A stretch of 64,000 nt of DNA from Seriola aureovittata (lineage: Eukaryota; Chordata; Actinopteri; Carangiformes; Carangidae). Location: contig NC_079381.1 of assembly GCF_021018895.1 (NCBI RefSeq), positions 7,974,001 through 8,038,000 of the forward strand. Direction: 5' to 3'. The stretch's first letter is position 1. Each line of letters opens with the position of its first letter. Below are positions 46,777 through 60,222 of the stretch, in pieces. The notes beneath the pieces are model-generated. The model was not told where the DNA came from, did not search any database, and saw only the letters and a program-made list of their open reading frames with translations. The translations under genes were made by a program, and so were the position numbers.

Positions 46777-49700
46777 ACCTCTTCCGACCATTACGGTAAG
46801 TGTACATTATTCATTGTGGCCTGCCAAGATCATTATCAACAGAGAGCAAAGATGGACAGAAGGAAATGAAAGGCTGGCTGGAGGAGCAAGGGAAGCATAA
46901 ATGGCGCAACATTTCACCTTTCGTCACCGACTCTGGTTTAATCATACTATATTTCATCTGATCTCTCGGTATCTAACCACCTGAACCCTAATCTGTTTAA
47001 TATTCCCCTTAAATCTCCCCTTAAGAGCCTTCATAGTGAAATAAAGCATTTCCCTACCGTTTCGCCTTACGGATTTTTACATTACATTTTAATTTGTTTT
47101 ACAGCTTAATTGAAGCTGCGTAACTCTGTATCATTACCAAGCACGCTAACATGTGAAGCATCGCTTTATTCACATCTCCTCCATGGTAAGCCTCACATAT
47201 TTGCCTTTTTTTGGATCATGTGTTATCTTGACTAGAATATGCCTAAACTTAATGCCATACCTGGACATCATTAAGGTGGCTAATGTGGGCTGCTTGCCTC
47301 TGTTTAAGCATAATATACGCTGTTCTGTTGTATTCTATTATCTTCTCCTCAGGCCTCTGGCCTCTACTCTGGCATGAAAACATAGACAGTTTGCTTCTTC
47401 CATATTTGTATGGTAAAAAGCCACCAGGGAAATGGATAACTATTTATTTTACGGGTAATTGCTGAGTAATTTTCAAGATGATTCCTGTTCAGAACTCTGT
47501 AATTTCATAGTATTTATAGAGAAAATGAAAGGAGGGTTTAATTGATACATTTCCAATTAACCTTTTAGTCACAACATGTCAACTGAACATGCAATTATCT
47601 AAAATGTGTCCAAAGGCAAACATATATCCATAAATCGTCATACACATCCCATTTTCTTGTAATTAGCACAAAACCACAGTTATTTCCAGTTAAGGGGAAT
47701 ATTTTGAAAATATTTGTCAGTTAACACACCTGTAAAATAAAGCAGTAGTGGTTTTTAGCGTTTGTTGTTCGGGTAGGATAACATAATGATAGTTTGCAAA
47801 ACTAGTTTGATAACTGACGTATAAACACACACATATACAAAAATCACCTGTGTCAACTCCCTGTGAACGAGAAAGTTGCTAAATTGCTGAATAATTTTTT
47901 TTGCCTGGTGATTTTTCTTTGGTTTGCATTTCAATATTCTAAGCAACAGAACAGTTCTGTAGTAATGAGTAGCATGCCCAGTACAACAGTGCAATGTTGT
48001 TATTAATTCTGACTTCATTTCCCAAAAGCATTTTCACACTGTCAACTATCTCTCTTTTCATTGTAAGTCAGTACTATAAAATACCATCGGGAAACTCTGC
48101 CTAAAGCCAAAGTGAATTAGGTTAATTATTTCTTAATAAGCTTTAGAAAGATAACACAACAGGACTGCAGAGGCAAGACAGCGTTTTTCAATTTAATGCT
48201 TCAGCCATAAAATCAGAATATGATTGAGACTATGAGACAGACATGAGGGGAGGGACAGACACAAGATGGAGGAAGGAAGGAAGGAGAGACATTTAAATTT
48301 GTTGTTTTTAAGATAAGAGAGGGAGAGAAAACACATGGTGAGGAGATATGTATACATGAAGAACCTGAGGCCAACCAATCCAATTTGTATTTGGAGTCTA
48401 ATCTTAAATGCTGAATGTCCACATTGCAATTTGCAAAATGACCACATTGAATTTGTGTGATTACACGGCGTAAACATCTGCTGCCATTATGACACCGGTT
48501 GTCACGGAAACAACTCGGGCGTGAAAAGCGCTGAGTAAGGGCATGTTGTATTTCCAGCAACACCTGATTAGTATGGATGTTCAATCGCCATTTTGTATTA
48601 TCTGGCAGCAGGAAGCAAGTGTCACATGAAACAATGTCAACAACAAGAAGCGGCTGTTTTTCTGTCGTTGGCTGAATTTTCAGAAATGATGAAATGTAAA
48701 AGTACGATCTGAAACAAACTGTGTTTGATTTTATTTGGATTTAATTGCGCTGCTGTTTGTTTGAAAAAAAAAAGAAGTAACTGAGGTCAGGTGGGATAAG
48801 GTAAGATACATCAAAGATACAGAAGCACAACTGATAAAATGAAGAAGCTAAAGAAGAAATAGAAAATGACAGAAAGGACAGAAATGAAAACGAGGACCGT
48901 GAGAGACAGAGAAGAAGAAGAAGAAAGGAAGACGAAACAAAGAGGGAGAGAAAGCAGAGGGAGTTTGAGAGAGAGAGAGAGAAGCGAGAAAAGCTGAGCA
49001 TGGAGATGCAGGCAGACTCAGTAGACTGTATTATTGCTTTGATGATTTCATCTTTCTCTCTGATTAGCACACAATAACTTTCCCCTCCAGAGATGCTGAA
49101 AGAAATCTGAAATTATTTCTTTTCTCTTCAGAGTTTTCTGATACAGTTAAACTCACTTTTTTTTCCACACACCTACAGATGTAATGTGCACACACACAAA
49201 CACACACACACCTGTTAGCTGAAAGAAGAAACACGCTATATGCCTCTAAACATATGCATGAATTATTTATTATTCAAGGTATTAAAGCGATAGTTTGTGC
49301 TGGGGTTTCTGCAGGTTCATGAATTGGCCTATTCTGCATGTTGTTGTTCAAGACTTCACGACAGACTGCTCTGAACATTCACAAAGAAATGGAGGTAAAG
49401 TAACAGATGTCACCTGCCTCTGATGGGCTCTACAAGTGTGTTACACACTCAGAGCAGTGAGAGGAGTCACATTAGTTGTGTTATGGCAGATAATTTCATG
49501 GCGGATGGATGCAAACTAGAATAACTCCAGCTCAATATAGCTAGCTCACATCAGAACTAAAAAGCCTCTTGAAGAGCCGTGTCTGCGCAATCCTCTAAAT
49601 GTGTTCGTTCGATAATAGAGACGTTTTTTTTCTTTGACGTGGATACGCATTTGCATTAAAATACTCAATATGATGGGGAATAATGCAGATTTTTGGCAAA

Positions 49701-51719
49701 TTGATAAATCCTGGGTTTATTTGGGCTTCGGATGTGAATGTGTCACCACAATAGTTCAAGAATAATGTCAGTGTTGGGCAAACAGGCCCGCCTTCTCCCA
49801 GGCTTGTAGTGCACCAAATGTGGTGAAGACTGAATGATATCTATGGAAGGAGCAGTAGGGGGGGAGGGAAAGGTGTTTTTGAATTTCTACAATAGAAAAT
49901 GAGTTGGGTTGTTTTTTTGTTGTTGTTTTTTTCCCCTCCTCTATGCACTATTCCCCCATTAATCGAAATCACTCATGTGTTCCTAAGTGTGAATGTTTCT
50001 CCACCTGCACCTCCAGCATGCTTAGCAGTCAGATGCAGACACTCATTCTGACACCGAATCAAAGAGTCGTTTCACACCTTTGATTAGAGACAAAGACTTT
50101 GGGGTAACAGAGAGAAAGGCATAGGTGCTCTCAAAATTCAGACTGACAGTTTATGTGTAATGTATTTTTTCGAGCCGGCTTTCCTCATGATAATGTGGCG
50201 GTCTCTGAGTTCATCATGCTAGAAGACTGCGGACTGCTTACATCATACTCTTATGATTCATTATTAACTGTATCATGTTTTGATGCGAACAGGAAGTGCA
50301 AGTGCTTTGTCACTGCTCGAAACCAATTATTCTCTGGTCTATTTGAATGTATTACATACACTCAATCTCAACAGAAAATTCAGTGAGAGTTTATGTAATC
50401 CACAAAGAATGAAAACCAATCCAAGGTTATAACTGAATGCGTTTCACATTCAAATCAAAAGAGGGAATGTTTCGCGGTTCCTGAAGTATTGAGTCTGTCA
50501 GCGCTGGAAAGGATTTCACCTCACAGCAGTGTGCTGTTTTATGGGATTCTGTGATTTGCCCTCCCAAATACTTGAAAGCTAACAAGGAAAATTTAGTCAG
50601 ATGACATGAACAGGTACGCTTCGTAATGTGAGAAGAAAAAAAAAAAAAAAACCAAGAGGATGAATGAAATTGGCTGCTGATGCCTGGATTAAAAAAAAAA
50701 GGCGTCAGTTGAAAAGGAAAGAAATAGAACGAGACAGAGCAAATTGAAGGGAACGAAGGAAAGAGGACACACGTGCACGCACGCACACACACACACTCAC
50801 ATAGACGTACATGTACAACTCAAAATGTGCCACAAACAGCCAAGTTCAAACTGTAAAATAGATAATTAGACTTGTTAAGACCATATTTTGTGTATTAGTC
50901 TATGTGGATGTGTGTGTGTGTGTGTTTGTGTGCTGACTGTTTGAAGCGATATAACTAGCAAGCTTCAGCTTTCACTGGTGCACACACGCACGCACGCACA
51001 TCACCGATACAGCCTACATTCTTGTCCAGCCAAGACCAACATCTCTGTGTTTTTCCACAATAAGAGCAGCTCATTCGACACAGGAGCTATGTTTGTTCGA
51101 GACTCCTTTCATCCACCCACTGCAACGTGTGTGTCTGTATGTGTGCATGAGCATGCGTGTGTCGGTGTGTTTGTGTGTTTGAACATCCAGAAGGCTGTGT
51201 TTGTTTATCCTGAGCACAAGTGGAGTTTTTTACTTCCCATTTCCCTTTCTCTAAGGCTTCCTTTCATATCCTGCTTCTAAGTTCTATTCGTCTTTTTAAT
51301 GAACTGTTGCTGGTAGGTATATTCCTATAGATTTTGTGCCGGCGAGCGCAACAAAGGAATTGTTTCATCCAAATTTTAGTGTCAGTCCCAACACTTTTTT
51401 TTTTTTTAATTTTAACTGTCAAATCAACCGCACTCTTTGCCTCCTACTTTATCTTCTTTCCCTTATTTCTGTCTCGCTGTTCCTGCCCTTGCTGCTGCTC
51501 TCTCCCTGTCTCTTCCCTGCTGTTGTGTTCTGTTAGTATATCTGTCCTTTGGGACCATCCCATTTAGCCACAGTCCAGGCTCACAGCTGCCCGCTCCCCA
51601 GAGACTGGACCAACAAGCTGGTGTAATTGAGACATCTCCAAGAGGACAGCAGTGCTGCGCCTATGTCTTAATACTTGGGTTCTTACAAAACAGAGTGATC
51701 CTTTATTTATCAGAGAAGA
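46770..51719. other. intron stretch without a recognised gene
   Basis: 46920-47180 is repeat-free with many TTAAT/ATTA words and could be regulatory. 48820-49000 is purine-rich. The X-box-like word GTTGTCACGGAAAC lies at 48498-48511. Small CA/TG arrays lie near 49190, 50785 and 50911. No exon or transposon recognised. Confidence 0.45.
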
Positions 51720-52075
51720 ATGCTGTACTGCTGCTGCTGTAGGCGCTGTATAAATAAAGTACTGTGTTACCTACTGTCGCTACTGCTGCTCTTGTATTAA
51801 AAGCGTTGCTCCTGCTTAAGCTTTTGCCACTACCACTAGCACCTCTACTGCTTGTACTAGTACTACTACAACTACTGTACTACAACCATTACTATTGCTG
51901 CTTCAGCTCTTTCTACAACTGCTACTCTTACTATAACTACTGCTCTCACTGTGCTCCATACATCCAGTGACTTTGCAAGTGTGTTGGTTCCTTATACTCA
52001 TACTTCTGCTCTGAATTGTTTCTTTTACCACAACTACTGTACTTCATAAATTTTACAACTGCCACTCATCATGCT
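51720..52075 (+). repeat. degenerate (CTG/CTA)n triplet region with a LINE-like tail
   Basis: Dozens of CTG, CTA, CTC and ACT triplets occur without a long pure run. Near its left edge GGCGCTGTATAAATAAAGTA resembles the 3' tail of fish LINEs or SINEs, suggesting the array grew from a retroposon tail. Confidence 0.75.
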
Positions 52076-52295
52076 GCTTCTCCTACTCTTGCTAATTGTA
52101 CAATTATCACTACTTTTTAATTTTTTTTTACTATGGCCACTGAAAGAGACTGTCTCCTCTGAATGAGAATGACAGTTTAAAGAAATAGTCATCAAAGTCT
52201 GCATTGTGTCACTAGAACTGGTGCTTTGAGAATTGTGGAATATCATTGGTACCAATGTCAAATTTCTCTTATGGTGAAATCTTAGCCTGAGGGAG

Positions 52296-52331
52296 GATGG
52301 ATGGATGGATGGATGGATGGATGGATGGATG
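52296..52331. repeat. (GGAT)9 microsatellite
   Basis: Nine near-perfect tetramer units. Confidence 0.96.
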
Positions 52332-52551
52332 GGTGAACAAGACTTCAGATTTTGATGGGAGACTCCTGTTTTCCTGTTTTCAACTGCAAGCTCATTCCCT
52401 AATCTTAACCATGTTTATTATAGTAACAATGACGATGGTCAACTCCTAAACTTAACAGTGTTAATTCTAACAGTGAGTGGTTTTTCTAACCCAAACAGTT
52501 GTAACGGTTTAAAGGGACGGACAAATAATGTTTTCCAGCTAATACCGCTTG

Positions 52552-52566
52552 CTACTACTACTAATG

Positions 52567-52626
<60 letters not shown>

Positions 52627-52630
52627 TTAC
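52552..52630 (+). repeat. (ACT)n trinucleotide microsatellite
   Basis: About 24 ACT/CTA units with AAT and ATT substitutions. It lies about 480 bp after the degenerate triplet region of the same motif class. Confidence 0.95.
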
Positions 52631-54479
52631 TTGTGCTGCATTGCTGCAACTTCAGTAAAACTTCTACTCATTTCTACTGCACTGTGTGAGAGAGCTGCTA
52701 TACAGTTACTGAAGCATGTGAAGATTCTGATACTGCTACTAGACTTAATTGACATGTAGAGCAAGTACAGCATGAACTAGGTAACTGTACACAAAATATA
52801 CATGTACATTGATATCCCGTGTAATGATGCTGCCTTGGTGTCACTTTTAATCTATAAATTTTTTTTTATACAGAAGGACAAAACATAAACACAGAATACA
52901 CCTTACAATATAACAGAATACCAGAAGTTATTGCAGGGTTATTATGAAACTGACTATTTCTTGCACCCCAATGAACGCTCTTACCTTTACCTTTCATGAC
53001 ATCCAGGCACAATTACATGAAGTAGATGTCTGTGTGGGTTTTTTGTTGAGCTGACACAGACATTGTGTTCACTGATTTGCTCGAGGCCACTTTGTCTGAA
53101 ACACACCAGTGTTCGTTGACACAATAAATTTGACTCCAAAATGCCTCCGCAGATGTCTTTTCTTTGTTTCTATAGAAGCAGTGTGCAGCGGAGTACAATG
53201 GCGGAGCCCATCTTACCGGGCTCGCAGTCTGCCTATATATTATCATCAGTTTAATAAGTCAGTGAGTGAGTGAGAAACAATCTCCTTTGGAAGTGCAGAT
53301 TAGTTTGCTGCATCAAATAGAAATGGTCCGAATAGACTAAATGGAAAAGTCACTTTTATCCTGAAGCGTGAAATTATGTTAAGGCCTAGTCCATTACACA
53401 CACATATAAGGATATAGGGGGGAAATAAATATAGAGAGCGTGCACACTGTTGTGGAGATGCATGAATACACATATGCATGTTGGATTCCACATTCATGGT
53501 ACTCCCATACATCAACACATTAGTTTCCTTTCCTGTTCTCTCATGTGTTTTCTCTCACTTCCTTCTTATCCACAGACACACATTACACCATGTCTCTTTG
53601 TCATACTCTCTCCTGGTCGCACACACATCTCCACACACATCACAGTTTATTAACCCCCCCCCCAGCAGTCTTGAAGATGAGAGTCAAGGGATGCTTACTA
53701 ATTTGCTCCCCTCTCTATTTCGGAGCTTTATGGAAAGAATGTAGAGAAGATTTTTGTGTTTTGTGTTTCTGCATGAGTCATGTGCAATTTTCTATTTAAA
53801 ATTTGCCTTGGAATTTAACATTTTATAATTATAATGATATAATATAGATGACGATCTATCCTGGTCATGAAATGTCATACAGAATATCTAATGACAAGGT
53901 TACTGAAAGTCACGCTTCCACCGCATCAGCATGAACCCAGCTTTCACTTTATTTCACAGAATATCGATCGACTTTAATGCCTCAACAGTGAGCTGTTCAC
54001 AGCCTGTTTACCTGGGTGGCAGCTTTCCGATAGTGTCCTGTAGGTTAACTAGAGTTTCCCAAGAGTCGCAGTAAAAGCAGATAATGTATATTTTTTTATC
54101 AACATTATCAATGACTATAACAATTATATGGCAGTTTTTAAATGGCAGATACACTTACTTGTAACTACAAATTCCAGCGTGGACAATGAATGATTCGCAT
54201 GTCCTGCATTCTTTGGGAGCACCACAACAATGGCGGAAAGTTTTTCTTGCTTCTTCGCTTGACATGATCTCAGCATCACCAAGACTATAACCTCCAAATA
54301 TTGTCGCCAAGGTTGCAGTTCACACAACGAAGACATATATATATGTATACACATATATATATTTCTGGCCATTGTGAAGATGTTCAAGCCCTCATCTGCC
54401 TCCCAAATGGAGATATGTTTTAATCTTCCAGATACACACAAAGCATGCAAACAAGTATGTGAACAATGAGACTAGTGTC
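52631..54479. other. intron stretch without a recognised gene
   Basis: AT-rich unique sequence; C10 run at 53656-53665 and an AT-alternating palindrome-like stretch at 54335-54361 (ATATATATGTATACACATAT). Confidence 0.5.
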
Positions 54480-54785
54480 GCAGCTGTTGTCTACCATAGA
54501 CTGGATATAAGGAAGGATGTAGTCTCTGTGACGTCACCCATTGGAGTGAGCTGCTTCGCCATTGCCAATATGCCAGTGTCTGACTCCACCAAAGAGGTGG
54601 GGTGTGTGTGGAGCCGACACTTTGGTGCATGCCGGTTTGTGGCGAGCATGGGACATGGAGTCCATGTTGATTGACTCACTCTTGGAGCCAGCCTCAAATG
54701 GTCATTTGAGGAACTGCAGTTTTTTGTCACTTCTGTGTTGGCTTCATTTTTCAGCCCCAGATGTTGCCGCTTGTTGTCTACATGT
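54480..54785 (+). mobile_element. fish dispersed repeat (probable non-autonomous DNA transposon)
   Basis: Holds words of a repeat frequent in percomorph genomes as I remember it: CCATAGACTGGATATAAGGA, GTCTCTGTGACGTCACCCAT, GATTGACTCACTCTTGGAGC, GAGGAACTGCAGTTTTTTG, TTCATTTTTCAGCCCCAGAT. Family and exact ends are not certain. Confidence 0.7.
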
Positions 54786-55142
54786 ACACATGTGTAAAAA
54801 GCCAATATAGGGATCGTAGTGCATAGCATGGCAGAGGATGCTTATAACTCTACTCTAGTCAGTGTATTATAACGATAAACTATTGTACCGCATCACATTT
54901 ACCAAAGCATTACTTTTTGCACATTTAAACATGTGTGTGACTGTTTTTTACAACACTGAGGAAAGTCTTTGTGACGCTGGGCAGTCTCTGTGTCTGTGTT
55001 TCGACAAGACAGTTTTGTACAGTTTTGGTTTTAGGTTTGCGACACATTAAACTGAGTGGATGTGACAGGGCTGGCTGAAAGGGTCAGCAGGAGGGGACAG
55101 TTTTACCTCTCCAAACATCTGACATTTGAATCTCTTTTGCAG

Positions 55143-55143
<1 letters not shown>

Positions 55144-55182
<39 letters not shown>
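55144..55182. repeat. (CA)19 microsatellite
   Basis: Pure CA run. Confidence 0.95.
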
Positions 55183-55188
<6 letters not shown>

Positions 55189-55328
55189 AAAGAAATGGCC
55201 GATGAGCATGTTTTCATGGATATCTGACCATTCCTCAGTTGCTTGACGTCAATGGAGCAAACTGTTCAACCTCACTGCTGGACACTGAGCCAGGAGGAAT
55301 ACTTTCTGGTCAAAGTCTTTCCTCTCCC

Positions 55329-55340
55329 CTCTCTCTCTCG

Positions 55341-55376
<36 letters not shown>
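55329..55376. repeat. (CT)n then (CA)n microsatellite
   Basis: CT-rich run to 55347, then CA run. Confidence 0.94.
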
Positions 55377-55377
<1 letters not shown>

Positions 55378-55631
55378 TTGTAAAAGGGCCGAGACAGCCC
55401 AGAAATTTCTATTTCACTGGACACTAATCAAGAGGGAACAGGCCTTTACCTTCTTGGCAAAGACACAAAACACACAGTGACAGCCACCGACGCGCACACA
55501 CACTCGCACACATATACACACGCTGAAACTGCAGCTGCAGATTTTGGCACAAACAAAGGGCGCGTATGCACACCCACAAAGACAGAGTGACAAATTAATA
55601 TGAAGAGCACAGAAAGGCGCCCACAATCAGC

Positions 55632-55669
<38 letters not shown>
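55632..55669. repeat. (CA)19 microsatellite
   Basis: Pure CA run. A CA/CG-rich imperfect tract at 55480-55520 lies upstream. Confidence 0.95.
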
Positions 55670-55671
<2 letters not shown>

Positions 55672-58600
55672 GCTCAGACATTTGTGTTTTGCTGCATGTC
55701 AACTGCAGGAAAGCGGAGCGAACAGAGGCGACAAGATAATAATACAGTCATTCGGTTTATTCCACTACTTCTGGATGGGTAATTAGAGTGAGAAAGGGCG
55801 AGAGACACAAGAAAAGAGAAGAGGAGAGCGAGACAGAGAGAAAACACAATGGACCCTGGCTCACTTCAATTTACAGATGATCCTTTTTTTATTATGAGAA
55901 AGAGGTGGATGAAAATGCTCTTTCTTTTTTTTCTTTTTTTGAACTGAGGATGATATTGACCCCAGAGCCACTTTTAAACCTGTTAATGCAATGATCAGTA
56001 ATCTATGAAAATCTAATTGGATGCTCGAAAATGACGGAAAGGAGAGGACACAGGAGGTGCTGAGGGACGAAAAACAGAGAGGAAGCTTCTGCATTGTGAA
56101 GATTGACATAAAAAAAAATTTAAAAAAGCTAGAGAAGGTGCAGGATTAGTGAAAGAGAGGAAAGAACAGGAAGGTTTAGGACAGCAACAGCACGCTCATC
56201 TCACACTGCCAATTACCAGATATACTTCCATGGTTTTGTTTCATGCAGAGCATCTGAGTGGAACGGAGCTGGAGCATTGAGAATTTAATTGGAGCAAGGA
56301 GCAGACTAGACATGATGCTCCAGCCACTCAAGTTTGCTCCAATTGGCTTTTAAAGCCACCAAAAAACAAAACCACAAGCCTGATACTTTTCACACAGATG
56401 TGAGCACGTCCCCGTCTCAACTTTTGGTCTTGCCACACACAAACATCGGTGTTACACGGACACAAAATGCTCAAGGACACACCTCGAGATTGATTTGTTA
56501 ACTTTACCTGCGCTCTCCACAGAGAGTTGACTTTGCCGTGTCTGAGAACAGACAAGCAAATGTGTCTCTAACCTTTGTGTTGTCCATTTTTACTTTCAAC
56601 AGCGATATCTCCTTCAGTTTTTGACAGTTGTATGGCAACCAAATCTGCATGGATTATTTGTGCATGTGCCTGTTGGGCTGTTTTTTATCACAAGCAACGC
56701 TCAGCTGTGCTTCCAAATCACATCCACTAGCTCCTTATCACCCTATTTTAATTTACATTGCAAGAGCGCTTCATGCATTGCATTTCTTCCTGTTTCACCG
56801 ATTGTAATAAACGTAAATGTCAGTTAACTGCGTGGCTCTGTCAAAGTTCATATTTTCCTAGCAGAGAAAGTACAGCAGCCACTTTACTTTTTCTCATCAC
56901 TGCATGCGCAATCTCATTTTTTTTTTTTTTCGCTAAATCCTCACAAAGATCCTGACTCCTGCTTTCTGCCTGCACTATTTCCTGCGTTAGGCTCCTTGTC
57001 CTTCAACTAAGCTCCTCTGTCTCTAGCTGGTCTTTATCTAACTTAGTTTCCCTCCACTACAGCTTCTTCCCTGGGAGACTTTTACCAGACCTAGCCAACT
57101 TGAACCACAGGCCCTTGTTATTAAATTCAACCTCATACAGTGTTGCGTTTGCAGTTGAAGTGTTCTCTCCTTCCTCTAATCTGTGTATGTTTTTACAGTG
57201 TAGCTTGAACTCTCTCTGTAGCTTGTTTTAATGTGATATATCACTCTTCAGATCCACAGCAATGCTATTCACAGGCAATCAACTGCCTAGAAATACCATC
57301 ATCTACTTTCCTAAATTGTTGCACCGTGTGCATTTGCGAAATTAAACTAATTTTTCGAATATCACTTTTTATTGTTTCAGTGATTTTACCGCTCGGTCGA
57401 ATCAAGATTCAATCAAATTAACAGATTTATTTCCGTCTTACAATATGAAATGTTGCCAGTTTCGAAGGAGGGATTTGCAAATGGGTGATTGATCTTAGAG
57501 TGAGCTGAGATGTTGTTTGGAGTGATTTCACGAAACTACCTCAACAGGCTTAAGTGCAATGCATGATTGGTTGGTATTCAACAGTGTGTGTTTGCCAGTA
57601 TTACAGGGTATTATAGGCGGAGATTACAGCCACATAATACATACTAACATACAGCACATGACCCCTGTAAGGACAGCAGGACTACACTACAGTCTAAGGT
57701 CGCCATATGAGTCTTTCATTGGAAGCTTATACACACACCAAACTACAGAGAGAAAGATGAGGAGGGAAGGAGAGAGTAATAGGTGATATGGGATGGACCA
57801 GGGGGTGGTGTAAGAGGATTAGTGGATGAGAAAGAAAGAAAACAGAATGAGATAGAAAGCAGAGGATTGAGCCAGAATTTTAAGATATGAGGAGAAAAGT
57901 GGTAGCCTAGTAGTCAGGAGAAAAGAAAAAAAAAAAGATTGGTAGACGCTGAGAGTGATGCGTGAGTGTGAGTATGTGCAGGGATAAAATGAAAAATAAT
58001 GAAAAAAAAAAGACGAAAATACTGGACTCGAGTTTTGAGAAAAGACTGCCTTGACTGAGCGGCAAAGCTTTGGAAATTCTGTTTTTCTACCTTTTTGTGT
58101 GTGTGTGTGTGTGAGCTGTACCCTGGAGCATAGACGCATATACCATTCAAACTCTGAATGGACAAAACACCTTTTATTATTAAAAGCAAAATTCAGAGTC
58201 ACACTGTTTCTCTCTGAAGTAGCACTGAGAGAGAAGGAAAGAGAAAATAGTCTATCTTGCCAGATTACCCCTGATACCCAACGGATACAAAGAAGCCAGA
58301 GCACACAGTGAGATTTTTTTTTTTTTTAAATATGTTTGAGTTCCTCTCATGGCTTCCCATTGACTTCTTAAACTAGGCCCATTTTCCCATTTGTTATGGT
58401 TGTCTGCTACAATAAAGTGATGGGAGTTGCTGTTGTCCCACAAATAGAGCAAAAAATGGAGATGGGAGAAATTGGCGATATGGAGCGGAACAAAAGAGGA
58501 GAAAGCGTTAAGGAGGGAGAAAGGGGGAGAGAGATGGGAGAGGAATGCAGAGAAACTGTTGCTAAGGATGAATATTCAGCTAAGATACTTAAGGTTTAAA

Positions 58601-59382
58601 AAATTTTAAGAAAAAGAATTCATTTTGCATTTATTTTCCTGTCCAAGCTGAAAACCAAGATGCATGTGTGCCAGTTTACACTCAGCATTAAAATTCTCAT
58701 CATGTCTCCCAAACTTTCTTTTGACCTTATGCGTTATTGATTCCGGCAGGAAAGACCTATTTTTGTTTCAGAGGTCAGAGGTCAGCTGCAGTACAGTTCC
58801 TCTGGAGCGGTAACAAAGTCACGGTGTTGCTCGAGAACACGTGGTGGCACTGCAGACTTTGGGCCAAATCCTCTGCACTCCCAAATGAAATGAAATGAGC
58901 ATAAATTTGAAACTCAAATCTTTCATACGATCTTTATATTTTTCAGTCTGGAGATAGGTTGTCAAGGCAGAAGCTTTCTCAGCTTATAAAAGGCAAGAGA
59001 AAATTATAATTTCAGTTCTGTCAGTAAATCAGAAACATTGTGTTGCAGATTGTCATCAAGATTTAGTTCCCTGAGCCTATCTGTCATCACCTGTTTGTCT
59101 TTGTCACTCCTCCAGGTCTTACCAACCAAACATACATTTGAATTTTTCTTTTTTTAAATTTTCATTTCACAAACTTGCAGCAGACTGCGCACAGCTCCTC
59201 CCACTGACAAAAGACAAGACCTGAGAGACCGGCTGAGGTTGACAAACTGTGGAATTCAATTCTATAGCCGTTGTAAATCCTCCATGTGCAGGTATTTCCT
59301 ATTTATTATGATTGACCGAGTTCTGGGACAAGCAGGGAGAGTAATTAAAATGGAAGCTGAGTAGCTGGAGCAGTGGCCTTAC
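55670..59382. other. intron stretch without a recognised gene
   Basis: Unique AT-rich sequence; T- and A-rich runs near 55925, 56920 and 58316; purine-rich at 57750-58020 and 58450-58560. Long minus-strand frames at 57819-58304 are pyrimidine-run artefacts. Confidence 0.5.
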
Positions 59383-59469
59383 ATGTGGGGCCAAATACTT
59401 CCCGGTTTAAACAGGAGGTCCCAGAGGAAATGGAGCTCTACGTGTTCACCCTCCTCCATAGCGATCTGT
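59383..59469 (-). other. possible small exon (splice-site pair only)
   Basis: On the minus strand a strong acceptor (TTGTCTCTTTGCAG) and a good donor (CACAT|GTAAGG) bracket 87 bp with exactly one open frame, containing ATGGAGGAGGGTGAACACG. It lies in the cntfr orientation upstream of the D2 exons, so it could be an untranslated or alternative exon. The peptide (MEEGEHVELHFLWD...) is not the Ig domain or signal peptide and matches nothing I know. Chance is the likelier explanation. Confidence 0.15.
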
Positions 59470-59526
59470 CTGCAAAGAGACAAGACAATTCCATTACCCA
59501 GCCGTGTAGCTCGGGTCCCCTGAGTG

Positions 59527-59528
<2 letters not shown>

Positions 59529-59564
<36 letters not shown>
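59529..59564. repeat. (TG)17 microsatellite
   Basis: Pure TG run. Confidence 0.95.
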
Positions 59565-59568
<4 letters not shown>

Positions 59569-59747
59569 AAGGGATACACACGAAAACAAGCTGCCCAGAG
59601 AAAGGAAACAGATATCAATTGGTGTTTGTGTGTGGAAATAAGTTGCCGGAGGGTAAGAGATACACATCAATCTAACAAGAGAACTCACTCCAACTTCTAC
59701 TCATCCTCAGCGAGGCTGAGGGCGACCAATCAGTCTCTGTGTCTGAG

Positions 59748-59774
59748 TGTGTGTGTGTGTGTGTGTGTGTGTGT
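59748..59774. repeat. (GT)13 microsatellite
   Basis: Pure GT run. Confidence 0.94.
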
Positions 59775-59884
59775 CTTCTAGGCAACATTTGAAGCTAAAC
59801 ATTTGATTGAACCAACTAATCAGGAATGGATTATCTAAATGTGAACTTAATTGGTGTATCCAATTTAATTTCTCTTAAATTATG

Positions 59885-60015
59885 TCCTTGGGTTAAGAGA
59901 AGGGTGAGGGCTACATGTGTATTAGTTATAATTAAGGTTAGGAGAAGCCTGGAGCTACGCTATTACTGTGTCCCTAGATATAATATACAGTATCCCCCTG
60001 TGTGCCTGTGTGTTT
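59885..60015 (+). repeat. possible diverged TTAGGG-rich dispersed repeat
   Basis: GGGTTAAGAGAAGGGTGAGG, ATTAAGGTTAGGAGAAG and GTGTCCCTAGATATAATATA recall the fish repeat that carries GGGTTA-like words and a GTCCCC...ATAG...ATAC end beside TG arrays, related to 42085-42275 in inverse orientation. Highly diverged. Confidence 0.3.
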
Positions 60016-60197
60016 GCATCTCTCATTGGAACATTTTGTGTTTAATAACTAGTTTGAAATTGAACTTTTTGCCGTGTGACACCAGCTTTTATTTATTTAT
60101 TAGACTGAGAGAGAAAGAGAAAGGAGTAGATTTTTATTTTTATTTTTTTGCCTTGTGAGCCCTACCTTTTTCTAAGCTTTTTAAGTCCAAACCACAT

Positions 60198-60222
60198 GCA
60201 CACACACACACACACACACATG
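60198..60222. repeat. (CA)n microsatellite
   Basis: Short pure CA run followed by TGTGTACACACACC. Confidence 0.93.

Noticed and set aside
57819..58304. 161-codon minus-strand open frame
   Set aside because: Phe/Ser-rich translation of A- and GA-rich plus-strand sequence; no domain or start context.
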